From: Candidatus Scalindua sp.
GTDB lineage: Bacteria > Planctomycetota > Brocadiia > Brocadiales > Scalinduaceae
Assembly (NCBI GenBank): GCA_031316155.1
Contig: JALDRB010000002.1
Location: 248,001-312,000, forward strand
Length of the DNA: 64,000 bases
Reading direction: 5' to 3'
Position 1 is the first letter of the stretch. Every line of letters begins with the position of its first letter. The notes below the pieces were generated by a model. That model ran no database searches and was not told where the DNA came from. It was given only the letters and a program-made list of their open reading frames with translations. The translations under genes and the position numbers were made by a program. Of the stretch, positions 26,413-36,600 are shown one piece after another.

Positions 26413-27636
26413 TTGGTGATAACTGACGTTATTATGCCAGAAGTTAACGGAATCGAAGTGTTAAAACACATTAAAGAAAAGTGTCCTGAAACATCGGTAA
26501 TTGTTATTACGGGCCATTCGACCATAAAGGAGGCTGTAGAGCTTGTTAAGTTTGGTGCAGACGATTATTTTAGTAAACCGTTTAATATTGATGATATGCT
26601 GCTCGTTATCGAAAAAACACTGAATCATAAGAAATTTTTCAATGAAAGGAAAAAGCTACAGAAGACAGATGGGAAACCTTGTTTGTTTCCAGAAATCATA
26701 GGTAAGGCAAAAGCTTTAAAGCCAATATTTGAGATGATGAGAATGGTTGCAGAAACGGATGCTACCGTTTTAATTCAAGGAGAAAGTGGAACAGGAAAAG
26801 AACTCGTTGCAAGGGCAATCCATGAGAAAAGTCCACGAAATGGCCGTTCTTTTATTCCCGTTAATTGTGGGGCTATACCTGAAACATTGCTTGAAAGTGA
26901 GCTGTTTGGACATGAAAAAGGTGCCTTTACCGGTGCTTTAATAAGAAAATATGGCCTATTTGAAGTCGCAAATGAGGGTACTATTTTCCTGGATGAGATT
27001 GGCGAAATGCATCTCTCATTGCAAATAAAGTTATTAAGGGTACTTGAAACAGGAACGTTCAGGCATATAGGTGATACAAACGACATAAATGTTAATGTGA
27101 GGATTGTTGCAGCTACTAATAAGAATCTGAAAGAGGCAGTGGAGAAGAATGAATTTCGAGAGGACCTTTACTATAGACTTAATGTGTTTCCCATTACACT
27201 TCCTCCACTCAGAGAGCGTAAGGAAGATCTTGATTTACTGGTACAATATTTTCTCAAGAAGAACAAATTAGATGAAAAAAACATCAACTTTTCAGAGGAT
27301 GCATTTAAGGTATTGGAAAAACACAATTGGCCTGGTAACATCAGAGAACTTGAAAACGTTATCAAACGTGCCGGTATCCTTTGTACAGGGAAAGAAATTA
27401 ACATAGAACACCTGCCCAAAGAAATAAGGTATGCTGGTAATTCTTCGTTGTACGGCAGAGGGATTTATGAGAAATCTTTTAAGGATGCTAAAGCTGAATT
27501 TGAAAAAAACTATCTCGAACAACTACTTGAGAGGGCTTCATATGACATTACCAGAGCATCAAAATTTGCTCAAGTGACAAGGGCATATGTCTATGAAATG
27601 TTAAAAAAATATAATATTGATTATAAGAGAAAATGA
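26413..27636 (+). CDS. Sigma54-dependent NtrC-type response regulator (receiver N-terminus lies in previous frame)
   Basis: 407 residues as an open frame. It begins inside a receiver domain: phospho-acceptor Asp in VITDVIMP, then VITGHST and FSKPF. The AAA+ domain has GESGTGKE (Walker A), ELFGHEKGAFTGA (the GAFTGA loop that contacts sigma54), IFLDEIGEM (Walker B) and RIVAATNKNL. The C-terminal Fis-type helix-turn-helix is DITRASKFAQVTRAYVYEML. The first ~60 receiver residues are at the end of the preceding frame. It ends 62 bp before the polysaccharide export gene, a likely target, though I see no convincing -24/-12 site. Confidence 0.9.
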   Translation: MVITDVIMPEVNGIEVLKHIKEKCPETSVIVITGHSTIKEAVELVKFGADDYFSKPFNIDDMLLVIEKTLNHKKFFNERKKLQKTDGKPCLFPEIIGKAKALKPIFEMMRMVAETDATVLIQGESGTGKELVARAIHEKSPRNGRSFIPVNCGAIPETLLESELFGHEKGAFTGALIRKYGLFEVANEGTIFLDEIGEMHLSLQIKLLRVLETGTFRHIGDTNDINVNVRIVAATNKNLKEAVEKNEFREDLYYRLNVFPITLPPLRERKEDLDLLVQYFLKKNKLDEKNINFSEDAFKVLEKHNWPGNIRELENVIKRAGILCTGKEINIEHLPKEIRYAGNSSLYGRGIYEKSFKDAKAEFEKNYLEQLLERASYDITRASKFAQVTRAYVYEMLKKYNIDYKRK

Positions 27637-27698
27637 TCTTATTTATTGTTAATTGTGTAAAGTTTTTAATTTTCACAGTCATATGTAAAGGATCTATT

Positions 27699-28493
27699 AT
27701 GCAAAAAAAAACTATTTTGATGTTACTTTGTTTTTTCTCGTTTGCTGGCTGTACAAATTTTGATCAGATTAAGACAAGCTCGCCATTAATTCAGGAGAAT
27801 AGGTTGGAAGTCCTGAACGGAAAATATAGGCTTGCACCACCTGATGTAATCGAAATTCAAGTTCAGGATAATCCAGATATTGGTACAAGAACTACTATTT
27901 CACCTGACGGAAATATCTTTCTTCCTCTTTTGGGGGATATATATGTTGAGGGCCTCACGCTGCTGGAAGTTCGGGGAAAGGTACATAATCTATTAGGGCG
28001 ATTCCTGAAAGACCTTCCGGAAGAATCTGTTTCTGTACAAGTATTAACATACAATAGTAAGAAGGTGTATGTCTATAGTTATGGTGGGGGTAGTGTTAAA
28101 GCAGTCCCCTTTACTGGTGATCTTAGGATTCTCGATGTTATTGCCCAGGCTGCAGTTTTGGCAAGGACAGATAACTTTAAAAAAATAAAGGTTGTGCGGG
28201 GTACAAATGATCCTGATAAAAATCCCCAGAGACTCGTCTTAAACTTGAATGACATCGTTAGAAAAGGAAATACAGAAAAGAACATTGTTCTCATGCCAAA
28301 CGACGTTGTTTATATACCTCCCACAATTCTTGGATTTGTTGGTTATAAGTTGAAAGATTTACTGTTCCCGGTACAACCGGTAACTCAGATCGGTCAGACG
28401 TACGGTTACGCACAAACCGGAGGGTTAGGATTTAACCCGCAGAGAGGAGCATCTTTTGGGGGAGGTAGTTCTTTTGGAAATATTGGCCAGTAA
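27699..28493 (+). CDS. Wza-like polysaccharide export lipoprotein
   Basis: 264 residues from ATG 27699, preceded by AAAGGA; this start begins at a signal peptide with lipobox FAGC. The Poly_export (PES) domain is YRLAPPDVIEIQVQDNPDI ... ISPDGNIFLPLLGDIYVEG, followed by one SLBB-like repeat (KKVYVYSYGGGSVKAVPF) and a Gly-rich tail. Homologues form the outer-membrane channel for capsule or exopolysaccharide. It comes directly after a sigma54 regulator pair and 860 bp before Ugd, suggesting regulated exopolysaccharide output; no polymerase, flippase or tyrosine kinase gene is adjacent. Confidence 0.9.
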   Translation: MQKKTILMLLCFFSFAGCTNFDQIKTSSPLIQENRLEVLNGKYRLAPPDVIEIQVQDNPDIGTRTTISPDGNIFLPLLGDIYVEGLTLLEVRGKVHNLLGRFLKDLPEESVSVQVLTYNSKKVYVYSYGGGSVKAVPFTGDLRILDVIAQAAVLARTDNFKKIKVVRGTNDPDKNPQRLVLNLNDIVRKGNTEKNIVLMPNDVVYIPPTILGFVGYKLKDLLFPVQPVTQIGQTYGYAQTGGLGFNPQRGASFGGGSSFGNIGQ

Positions 28494-28832
28494 TTGATAA
28501 TATTTTGTACAATATTGCTGAAAAAAACAACAATTTGTATTCCTGTTTGGCTGAAAAATCAAGGGTATAATACAAAATTGAACAAAAGCATTCAAAATTA
28601 GTTTACATTCTTAAACTTGCCGTTTCATAATATCACAAATTTGGAAAGTAGAGTACCATGTGATAACTCATTCCAATTGTTTGACATAAAGTACAAACAG
28701 TAATCATCGAATTTGTTCAGAACAATTTGAGTGGAAATAGGTATGTTATTTGCGATTCAGCAGTGTTATAGAGATTTAATCCCTGGCCATAAATGGCACA
28801 GGAAACCGATTTCAAAAAGGAAATTATCCTTC
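28494..28832. other. AT-rich intergenic region
   Basis: 339 bp with no supported gene; probably contains the promoter of the small MerR-like gene. A frame starting at 28731 extends into it but lacks a ribosome site. Confidence 0.4.
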
Positions 28833-29021
28833 ATGAAAAAGAGATTAACTATAACACAGGTAGCTGAAAAGGTAGGAGTAACTACGCGAACTATAAAAAG
28901 GTGGGAAGAGTCGGGAAAGATTAAAAAGGCCAACAGGGATTGGAGAGGGTGGAGAGTTTACCAGCAAAAAGATCTGAAAGCAATAATAAAATTTCATGAA
29001 ATGCTCATTGTGTCAGAATAA
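28833..29021 (+). CDS. Small MerR-type helix-turn-helix protein
   Basis: 62 residues. ITQVAEKVGVTTRTIKRWEE is a MerR-like recognition helix-turn-helix and GWRVYQQKDLKAI the wing; no effector domain follows. AAGGAAA lies about 10 nt before the chosen ATG; the frame can be opened upstream to 28731 but that section looks non-coding. Such excisionase/MerR-like minimal regulators are common near polysaccharide genes, as here between wza-like and ugd. Confidence 0.75.
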   Translation: MKKRLTITQVAEKVGVTTRTIKRWEESGKIKKANRDWRGWRVYQQKDLKAIIKFHEMLIVSE

Positions 29022-29351
29022 ATTCTGAAATTCATTTATAAGAGTATGCTCTTGAAATTTCTATTGTTATCTTTTCGGTTTTTGTAGATAATGGAATTTC
29101 ACTGAATATTAAGGTGTATATTATTAGAAGATACGGTAAAAAATAAAAGTAGGTAATAGATACTCTTCACGAATGCAGGATTACGAGATGCATCATCAAC
29201 AAGGGTGAAGTTTGAGTTGCTGACTATTTAATTATTATAGGGTTATAATTCAGGACGATAGATATGTTTATGGAAGTTGGTTAATGTTATGTTCCATTAA
29301 TCACGAATTTAAAAGAAGTGTAAGAGAAACATTTAAAGGAGCATCAACGGA
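29022..29351. other. Intergenic region before ugd
   Basis: 330 bp, AT-rich, no gene or repeat that I can support. Confidence 0.4.
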
Positions 29352-30659
29352 ATGAACATCTGTGTAATTGGTAGTGGATATGTCGGACTTGTTACGGGCG
29401 CCTGCTTTGCCGAATTTGGTCTTACCGTTACGTGTGTTGACAAGGATGAAGATAAGATAAAATGTTTGAAGGCAGGGAAGACCCCTATTTATGAACCCGG
29501 TCTGGAAGAGTTGATTCAGAGAAATACGAAACAGGGAAGGCTTCTTTTTTCCACGAGTGTTGAAGAAGGGGTAAAAAGCGCTCTTGTAGTCTTCATTGCC
29601 GTTGGAACACCTCCAAAGCAGAATGGAGAATCAGATTTGAAATATATTAAGGAGGTAGCCAGGCAGATAGCAGATACAATGGATGGTTACAAAGTAATTG
29701 TAACCAAGAGTACAGTACCTGTTGGTACAGGAAAAATGATTTCAGATATTATAAAGAAAAACCAAAAGTCAACAATAGACTTTGATGTCGCTTCTAACCC
29801 TGAGTTTCTCAGGGAGGGTTCGGCAATTGAAGACTTTCTCAGACCCAACAGGGTTGTCATTGGTACTTCCAGTGGACAGGCTTTAGCTATCCTGAAAGAC
29901 CTTTACCGGCCTCTCTATCTGATCGAATCACCGTTTGTTGCAACAAACGTTGAAACTGCTGAGATGATAAAGTATGCATCAAATGCTTTTCTTGCAACTA
30001 AGATTTCATTTATAAATGAAATCGCTAACTTATGTGAGAAAGTTGGAGCAGACGTACACATGGTAGCAAAAGGTATGGGCTTAGATAAGAGGATTGGGTC
30101 GAAATTTTTACATCCCGGTCCTGGTTATGGCGGATCATGTTTTCCGAAAGATACCAGGGCCCTTGCACAGATAGCAAAGAATAACAATTATGAAATGAAG
30201 ATAGTCAATTCTGTCATAGAGGTCAACAAGCAGCAGATAACCATGATGATAGACAAGATAAAGAATTCAATTGATACATTTAAAGGCAAGATAATTGGTG
30301 TCCTTGGCCTCTCCTTTAAACCAAATACCGACGATGTTCGGGAATCACCTGCAATAGAACTTATCAAGCTTCTTGAAAAAAGAGGTTCAAAGATAAGAGC
30401 GTATGACCCTGTTGCTTTAGAAAATGCAAAAGAGGTGTTACGCAGCAGGAAAATAACCTATTGTAATGATGCATACGACGTCGCTAAGGGGGCACACGTT
30501 TTAGTAATTGCTACTGAATGGAACCAATTCAGGATGCTTGATATGAAAACAATCAAGCAGCTGCTGAAAGAACCTGTTTTAATAGACCTGAGGAACGTTT
30601 ATGATCCTGATTATATAAGGAAACTTGGGTTCACGTATACATCGGTTGGAAGGCCCTGA
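29352..30659 (+). CDS. ugd: UDP-glucose 6-dehydrogenase
   Basis: 435 residues. N-terminal NAD-binding GSGYVGLVTGACFAEFG; catalytic Cys in GPGYGGSCFPKDTRAL (about residue 260); C-terminal UDP-binding domain with GLSFKPNTDDVRESPA. It oxidises UDP-glucose to UDP-glucuronate in the cytoplasm. UDP-glucuronate is the entry substrate of the aminoarabinose pathway encoded 18-24 kb away, and also of exopolysaccharides. AAGGAG lies 9 nt before ATG. Confidence 0.96.
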   Translation: MNICVIGSGYVGLVTGACFAEFGLTVTCVDKDEDKIKCLKAGKTPIYEPGLEELIQRNTKQGRLLFSTSVEEGVKSALVVFIAVGTPPKQNGESDLKYIKEVARQIADTMDGYKVIVTKSTVPVGTGKMISDIIKKNQKSTIDFDVASNPEFLREGSAIEDFLRPNRVVIGTSSGQALAILKDLYRPLYLIESPFVATNVETAEMIKYASNAFLATKISFINEIANLCEKVGADVHMVAKGMGLDKRIGSKFLHPGPGYGGSCFPKDTRALAQIAKNNNYEMKIVNSVIEVNKQQITMMIDKIKNSIDTFKGKIIGVLGLSFKPNTDDVRESPAIELIKLLEKRGSKIRAYDPVALENAKEVLRSRKITYCNDAYDVAKGAHVLVIATEWNQFRMLDMKTIKQLLKEPVLIDLRNVYDPDYIRKLGFTYTSVGRP

Positions 30660-30770
30660 GTTTTTTCTGCAATAAACGTGGTTAAGTTTGTAGAGATACT
30701 TGATGAGGAAATTCAATAATTGTTAAAGAGGACTTGAATTAACATAGAGGGAAATCAACATCATTTTAAA

Positions 30771-30897
30771 TGTGTGTTAGCACACCTGTCTGAACGAGTC
30801 ATTCGGGCAGGTGCCCAAGAACGGTGTTAAGCAAGGGACCTGCCCTGGAGGGCAGTTTTAGAGATTTTGGAAAAGTTGGCCAGGATGGCCTAACTTG
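30771..30897 (+). repeat. Three-hairpin dispersed repeat, copy 3, with a nested 29-bp palindrome
   Basis: Stem 1 TGTGTGTTAGCACA, then a 29-bp palindrome (30784-30812), then GTTAAGCAAGGGACCTGCCC and the stem AGTTGGCCAGGATGGCCTAA. Reverse match of 10523-10618. Confidence 0.8.
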
Positions 30898-30944
30898 ATG
30901 TATAGGAAATTCAATGTTGCCAATATTGTTGGCTGGCGGGTAAG

Positions 30945-31135
30945 AAACCCGACCGGATGACTCGGTCGGACGGATAAGCACCAAATAATTAATTCCAAAT
31001 AACAAACAAATCACAATGAACAAATCCAAAATTCCAAATAAACTGGTTTGATATTTCGAACATTATAATTTGAAATTTGTTTGGGCTTTGTAAATTGAGA
31101 TTTGTAATTTTTTAACTCCTGTTTAGTTCTGGTTC
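30945..31135 (-). repeat. AT-rich dispersed repeat, copy 2 (reverse)
   Basis: Contains CCGACCGGATGACTCGGTCGG (30948-30968) at one end and the reverse complement of AATCTCAATTTACAAAGCCC at the other, as in the copy around 47536-47869. Confidence 0.8.
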
Positions 31136-31200
31136 GTACAAGTTACGCATAATAAAGACGCAAGAATTTTGCCGAAGGCTTAACTTGAAAGAATATGCGT

Positions 31201-32565
31201 TCAGGAATTTGTGAAATTTTTTGGAAGAATAACTTCAAATGTGCTTCCCGCGCCGGGATCGCTTTTCACCTCTATTTTTCCTTTATGAAGCTCAACAATA
31301 TTTTTGCTGATGCTAAGACCTAAACCGGCTCCATCCGCCTCTTCTCTGGACCTTGAAGCATCAACACGGAAGAACCGCTCAAAAATCTTTCTCAGATTTT
31401 CTTGAGATATACCTATTCCCGTGTCCGAAACGCAAGCGATAACATCATTTCCTCTATCCTCCAGAGAAAGAGATATACTGCCACCGGGTGAAGTGTATTT
31501 AACGGCATTGTCTAATAAATTGTAAAACACACGCCGGAGCAAAATCTCATCTCCCTTAATTATTACGCCAGGTATCGTTTTAACTGATGATCTTATCTTT
31601 TTTGAATCCGATATCGGCATGAATTTACTATGAATTTCCTTCAGCATAGTGCCCAGATTGAAAGGTTTGACATCCAAGATGTTCGTGTTTGAATCAGACC
31701 TTGAAAGGTCTAATAAATCACTGATCAACCTGGACATTCTTTCCAGGGAAGTTAGATTGTCTTCCAGTAATTCACGGTACTCTTCCGCGCTTCTTTCCTT
31801 TGACAGCGTGACTTCAGTTCCTGTTTTAAGGGCTGCTATGGGAGTCCTGAGTTCATGAGAGACATCCGATGTAAATTGAACAACCTTTTGGAATGACTCT
31901 TCAATCCTGTCCAGCATAAGATTTATGGTATTTATCAATTCATCTACCTCATCTTCCGTGTGACTAGGCACAAGCCTCTTGTTCAGGTTTGACGCGGTTA
32001 TTTCCTGTGCAGTTTTGGATATATTTTTTATTAGTGATAAGCTCCTTTTCGATATGACCCAGCCCCCTGTAATGCTGAATATAATGAGCGGGGGTATTAA
32101 TAGTATGAAGTTTTCTTCTATATTTTCTATTGTTTTATATACGGGTTTAAGGTATAAACATATCTGAAGAAAATACTTTAAAGAGCCATCTTGATGTATC
32201 GTTTGAGTTAATAAGCGAAACGGATGGTTTCTCTCTTTAACCCGTATAGTCTTAAATACACTTTCACTCTTTCCTGCCTTCGCAACGGCTATTTCTGACT
32301 TAATCAGATTTTGAGTTAAAAAGTTATCAGAAGCAATAAGGGTATTTCCATCAGCATCCAGCAGTCTTGCTGATAACTTGTAATACCTGTCTTCAGAAAA
32401 TTCCCGCTCAATTATACGCTTTAGATCACTCAATGTAGAATTTCTATCCATAATTGAAGGCATAAGTTCTTCCTTTTCATCCAGAATAAACTCGTCAGCT
32501 TTTTTAATAAGCGTATGTCGTAAACGGAAGTATAAAAATGTTCCCGAAAAGACTAATATTCCCAT
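31201..32565 (-). CDS. Membrane sensor histidine kinase (CusS/heavy-metal sensor-like)
   Basis: 454 residues. First membrane helix, a periplasmic loop of ~130 residues, second helix (FILLIPPLIIFSITGGWVIS), HAMP (SLIKNISKTAQEI), HisKA VQFTSDVSHELRTPIAALKT, HATPase NLLDNAVKYTSP, VSDTGIGIS, DGAGLGLSI. The first in-frame ATG (32565) falls in the middle of the first helix: the frame upstream still encodes IGFKIVLWYLLSV, so the real start is probably 50-60 bp earlier at a rare codon, overlapping the regulator gene. It pairs with the OmpR-type regulator upstream. Confidence 0.9.
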   Translation of the reverse strand: MGILVFSGTFLYFRLRHTLIKKADEFILDEKEELMPSIMDRNSTLSDLKRIIEREFSEDRYYKLSARLLDADGNTLIASDNFLTQNLIKSEIAVAKAGKSESVFKTIRVKERNHPFRLLTQTIHQDGSLKYFLQICLYLKPVYKTIENIEENFILLIPPLIIFSITGGWVISKRSLSLIKNISKTAQEITASNLNKRLVPSHTEDEVDELINTINLMLDRIEESFQKVVQFTSDVSHELRTPIAALKTGTEVTLSKERSAEEYRELLEDNLTSLERMSRLISDLLDLSRSDSNTNILDVKPFNLGTMLKEIHSKFMPISDSKKIRSSVKTIPGVIIKGDEILLRRVFYNLLDNAVKYTSPGGSISLSLEDRGNDVIACVSDTGIGISQENLRKIFERFFRVDASRSREEADGAGLGLSISKNIVELHKGKIEVKSDPGAGSTFEVILPKNFTNS

Positions 32566-32608
32566 GACTGACAGCAGATACCATAAGACGATCTTAAAAC
32601 CAATCGTT

Positions 32609-33292
32609 TTATGGATTCTCGCTTTGATCTTCGATGAAATATCCCGCCCCCCTTTTTGTATGAATGAGTTTTATGTCAAAGTTTTTATCAATCTTGTTTC
32701 TCAGCTTGGCTATATGAACGTCCACGACATTACTGAAGCTCTCAAAATTTGAGTCCCATATATGCTCTGAAATCATCGTTCGAGTGACTATCTGACCGGC
32801 ATTCTGCATCAGATATTCCAGGAGGGAGAACTCAATAGGGGATATTTCTATCCTTTTGTTTCCTCTCATTACCTTTCTGGTTAATGGATCGAGTATCAGA
32901 TCAGCCACTTGTAATTGCAGAGATGCCCTGTTGCTGCTTCTTCTCAGACAGACACGAACACGGGCAAGCAGTTCATGAAAAGAAAAAGGCTTCACGATAT
33001 AGTCATCGGCCCCGATATATAATCCGGCAATCTTATCCTTTACTGAATCCTTTGCTGTCAGAAAGATAATGGGAGTATTAATTCCGGCGCTGCGAACATC
33101 TTTAAGTATGGACATTCCATCATATCCGGGTAACATAATATCCAGTATGATAAGATCGTACTCTTCATGGGTTGCTTGATGCAGACCATCTATGCCATCA
33201 TGTGCTAAATCAACCGCATAATAATTTTCTTCGAAACCCTGTTTGAGGTATCTTGCAAGTTTTACTTCATCTTCTACAATAAGTATTCTCAT
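32609..33292 (-). CDS. OmpR-family response regulator (CusR-like)
   Basis: 227 residues. Receiver domain with EDE acidic pocket, phospho-Asp in LIILDIMLPG (about residue 51), Thr/Lys in FLTAKDS and VKPFSF; winged-helix effector domain with RKVMRGNKRIEISPIEFSLLEYLMQNAGQIVTR-type sequence (about residues 145-185) and RGAGYFIED. With the kinase it probably controls the RND efflux operon located upstream on the same strand. Confidence 0.94.
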   Translation of the reverse strand: MRILIVEDEVKLARYLKQGFEENYYAVDLAHDGIDGLHQATHEEYDLIILDIMLPGYDGMSILKDVRSAGINTPIIFLTAKDSVKDKIAGLYIGADDYIVKPFSFHELLARVRVCLRRSSNRASLQLQVADLILDPLTRKVMRGNKRIEISPIEFSLLEYLMQNAGQIVTRTMISEHIWDSNFESFSNVVDVHIAKLRNKIDKNFDIKLIHTKRGAGYFIEDQSENP

Positions 33293-33423
33293 GTATGTTG
33301 AAAAATTAACTTTACGAATGGTATCATTTCCACAATCAGTGATTCATAAAAATTGTATGTTCACAATTATACCAATTTAAACATTAAGAAAAAATGAAGA
33401 AAATATTAATATCTGTCAATGTA

Positions 33424-33477
33424 GGGTAATGATATACTAAAACCGAAAACCAGATTGGTTTTAGTATATCATTACCC
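33424..33477. repeat. Perfect 21-bp inverted repeat (12-nt loop), possible terminator
   Basis: Left arm GGGTAATGATATACTAAAAC(C), right arm its exact complement, loop GAAAACCAGATT. The inner part is the same word as at 19306-19335. It lies between the end of the RND operon (33610) and the start of the response regulator (33292), both on the minus strand, where a terminator is expected. Confidence 0.75.
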
Positions 33478-33559
33478 TTTGCATAAGAGAGAACGAGTGA
33501 AACAAGAGTGTGTGGACGTGCGTGCGTTTACAGTGAGAATGCTTCAGCAGATATTCCTC

Positions 33560-33588
33560 ACCTGCCCGCGCGGTGAGCTCAGACAGGT
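33560..33588. repeat. 29-bp palindromic repeat
   Basis: ACCTGCCCGCGCG...AGACAGGT, same length and ends as units at 19279, 30784, 47571 and 62597. Confidence 0.7.
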
Positions 33589-33609
33589 GGAGTGTACGCA
33601 ACTCGATTG

Positions 33610-36600
33610 TTACCCCAAAAGCCTCTGAACTGTTCTGTCCTTGATTTTTGCCAGTACCATAAGGAGCACAGGAAGCACTATCAGCGTAAGTGGCATCTTC
33701 AACACAAGGCCGGAGATAATGGCAATCGCAAGAGGCTGAAGCATGCCAGCGCCCTCACCGATGCCACATGCAATGGGAGAAAGGGCAATGATTGTCGCAA
33801 GGGTGGTCATGGCAGTAGGTCTCATACGGTTCTTGCCAATCAGGATCAGTCTTTGTTTAAAGGGAATGACCTGCGACACATCACGATATTCCGAATAAAA
33901 GAACACCTCTGCCTCTGTAACAATACCCACGATCATTGTCAAACCCATCATAGCCGTAATGGTTAAATCAGTATGCGTAAGCCACAACCCGATAAAGACG
34001 GGTACTAGAGCGAGGAGGGTTGTCAGAATCATTGCTATGGCCGCCTGGAAACTCTCGAAGAGAAATAAAAGTAAGACGAAGACCAGAACAACTGCCGCGA
34101 CGAAAACAGTAACAAGGTCTCGAAACGCACCCTGCTGCTGTTCGTATAAACCTCCAATTGTATAGTAAACGTCTTTTGGCAGGAAACCAGGTTGATCCAG
34201 TACCCTGATGACATCATGAACGGTGGAACCCATGTCTCTTCCACTGATTCTTCCGGTGACAGCAATCATTCGTTTCAGGTTATCCCGCTCGATCTGTGAC
34301 TGGCCTGCAACCGGTTCTATATTGGCGATTCGTTTGAGTGGGAAGAGATGTCCGTCCAATGACTGAAGTCTCAGGTTTCTCACATCTTCCGTTGAAAAGC
34401 GGTCCTCGTACGGTATCCACACCCGCAGTCCAACCATTTTCGGACCGGATTGAATATTGGTGGCGACGTTGCCCATCAAAAAGTTTTCCAGCGTCTGTGT
34501 CACCTCTTCAGGTGTCATGCCTTCCAGCGCCGCCTTTACCCTGTCCACATGAATTTCAATGGCGTCTCCAGCCAGAACTATCCCATCCCGGATATCTACA
34601 ACGCCGGGTATGTCTTTTATCTCCTTGGCAGTTTTCCTCGCCAGGCGTTGCAGCAGGAGACCATTGTCTGAAAACAACTTAATTTCGATTGGTTGAGGAA
34701 CGGCCGTCAGATCTCCGATAAGGTCTTCCATAAGTTTGGCCATCTCAATTTCTATACCGGGGACCTCATGTACTATACGGTCTCTGATTTCATCCATAAC
34801 AGAGTCAATGCCCCTCCTCGGCTCGGAAGTCAGCCTGATAAAGAAATCTCCTTCATTAGCTTCGGTAATGTGCCCACCCAGGCTTAATCCGGTCCGGCGT
34901 GAGTATGTCTGCACATCCGGTATTGCCTGCAGAATCTCTTCCACCTGCCGCAGCAGCCGATCTGTTTCCCGTAATGATGTACCCGATTTGGTACGATAGT
35001 CCAGGATAAAGCCTCCTTCATCCATCGATGGCAAAAAACCCGAACCTGTGTGTTGGTATGCAAAATATCCGAGGCCAAAAAGAGGCATGATTCCAAGTAA
35101 AATCAATAACGGGTACCGCAACACTACTCGCATCAGGGCATCATAAAGGTTGTGAGCGGCGGTGGTTATGGGCCCTCCCTCTGTTTGCTCCGTGTCCTTT
35201 TGCTTCAGCAATTGTCGCCCAAAAAGAGGCACGGCAAGCCAGGCTGTTAGAAAAGAGACGGCAAGGCACATGGCCATGGTCAGAGAGAGAGCCTTGAAGA
35301 AAGCACCCGTGACACTATTGAGAAATGCAAGCGGAGCAAAGATGATAATGGTTGAGGCGGAAGAACCTGCCAGCGGAATGGTAAATTCGGCCGCCGCCTC
35401 ATGGATACGTTTCGCATAATGGCCGCTGCTTCCGCGCAAACGCCTGATGATGTGCTCAGTCATAACGATGACGTCGTCAATGACCAAACCCACTGCCGCC
35501 GCTATCCCTCCGAGTGTCATGATGTTAAAACTCATGCCCAGCCGTGATAGAATCAGGACAGTGGCAGCCAGCGACATGGGCACGGTTACCAACGCTATCA
35601 GGGTCAATTTCAGATTGCGAAGAAATATGAAAAGAACGATAACCGCCAGTCCAATTCCGATCCCTAAGGCATCCCGTACACTGCGCTCTGATGCCAGAAT
35701 CAAATTGCTCTGATCATACCAGTTTGCGACACTGACATCCGACGGCATAATCTTTTTTAGCTCACCAAGTTTTATCTTACATTCATCGGCTATACGGACA
35801 GTGTTTCCACCGGGTTGCTGATATACCTGGAACAAAACCGCTTCGTGCCCGTCCGCATTCACGCGTATCCACTGCGGCGCTGTGCCGCAGCTCACTGCGG
35901 CCACATCTTCCAGGTAGACCACTCCATTTATATTGGAACGCAGTATCGTTTGCTCAATTTGACTGATGTCCCCAAACTGCGTATCGGAAAGTACCAGATA
36001 CAGTTTATAGGTTTCTTCCATGCGGCCCACGGCCTTGATAACGTTTGAACCGGAAACTGCCAGAGCCACATCATTAATCGTTAACCCGTATGAATTCAGT
36101 TTTTCGGGATTGACAACGATCTGATACTCCTCGACAGCCCCTCCCAATACACCGACACGAGCAACGCCCGTAACCGTTGATAAAACAGGCCGAATACGGA
36201 ACAGGGCAATATCACGTAACTCCACGAGAGAGCGTGTATCTGAAATTAAGCTGTACCCCAATACGGGAAACACCGTGGGGTCCATTCTTCTCACCAGAAA
36301 GTTTGTCCCGGCTGGAAGCGAGCCGCGAATCTGATTGAGAGCAGATTCTATTTGGAGCATGGCCGATATCATATCCACATTCCATTCGAAATTTACGGAC
36401 ACGTCCGCACTTCCTCGGCTGGTGTTTGAACGTACGTTACGCACGCCGGGTACGGAACGTACGGCCTCCTCAACCGGCCACGTGATCTCTACTGCCATGC
36501 GCTCTACCGGGCGGTCTCCCGCATTTATGCCCACTACAACTCGGGGAAAATTCATTCGTGGAAAAAGGCTTATAGGCATTCCCATACCGGCGAAAATGCC

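Larger units (their letters stand above)
30660..31200. other. Repeat-filled intergenic region
   Basis: 541 bp between convergent genes, almost wholly made of the repeats listed separately (three-hairpin repeat, 29-bp palindrome, AT-rich repeat with a CCGACCG palindrome). No gene. Confidence 0.7.

Noticed and set aside
31201..33292. Assignment of the two-component system as cusRS and pump as cusA
   Set aside because: Family level fits, but no metal-binding residues were verified, so specific symbols are not given.
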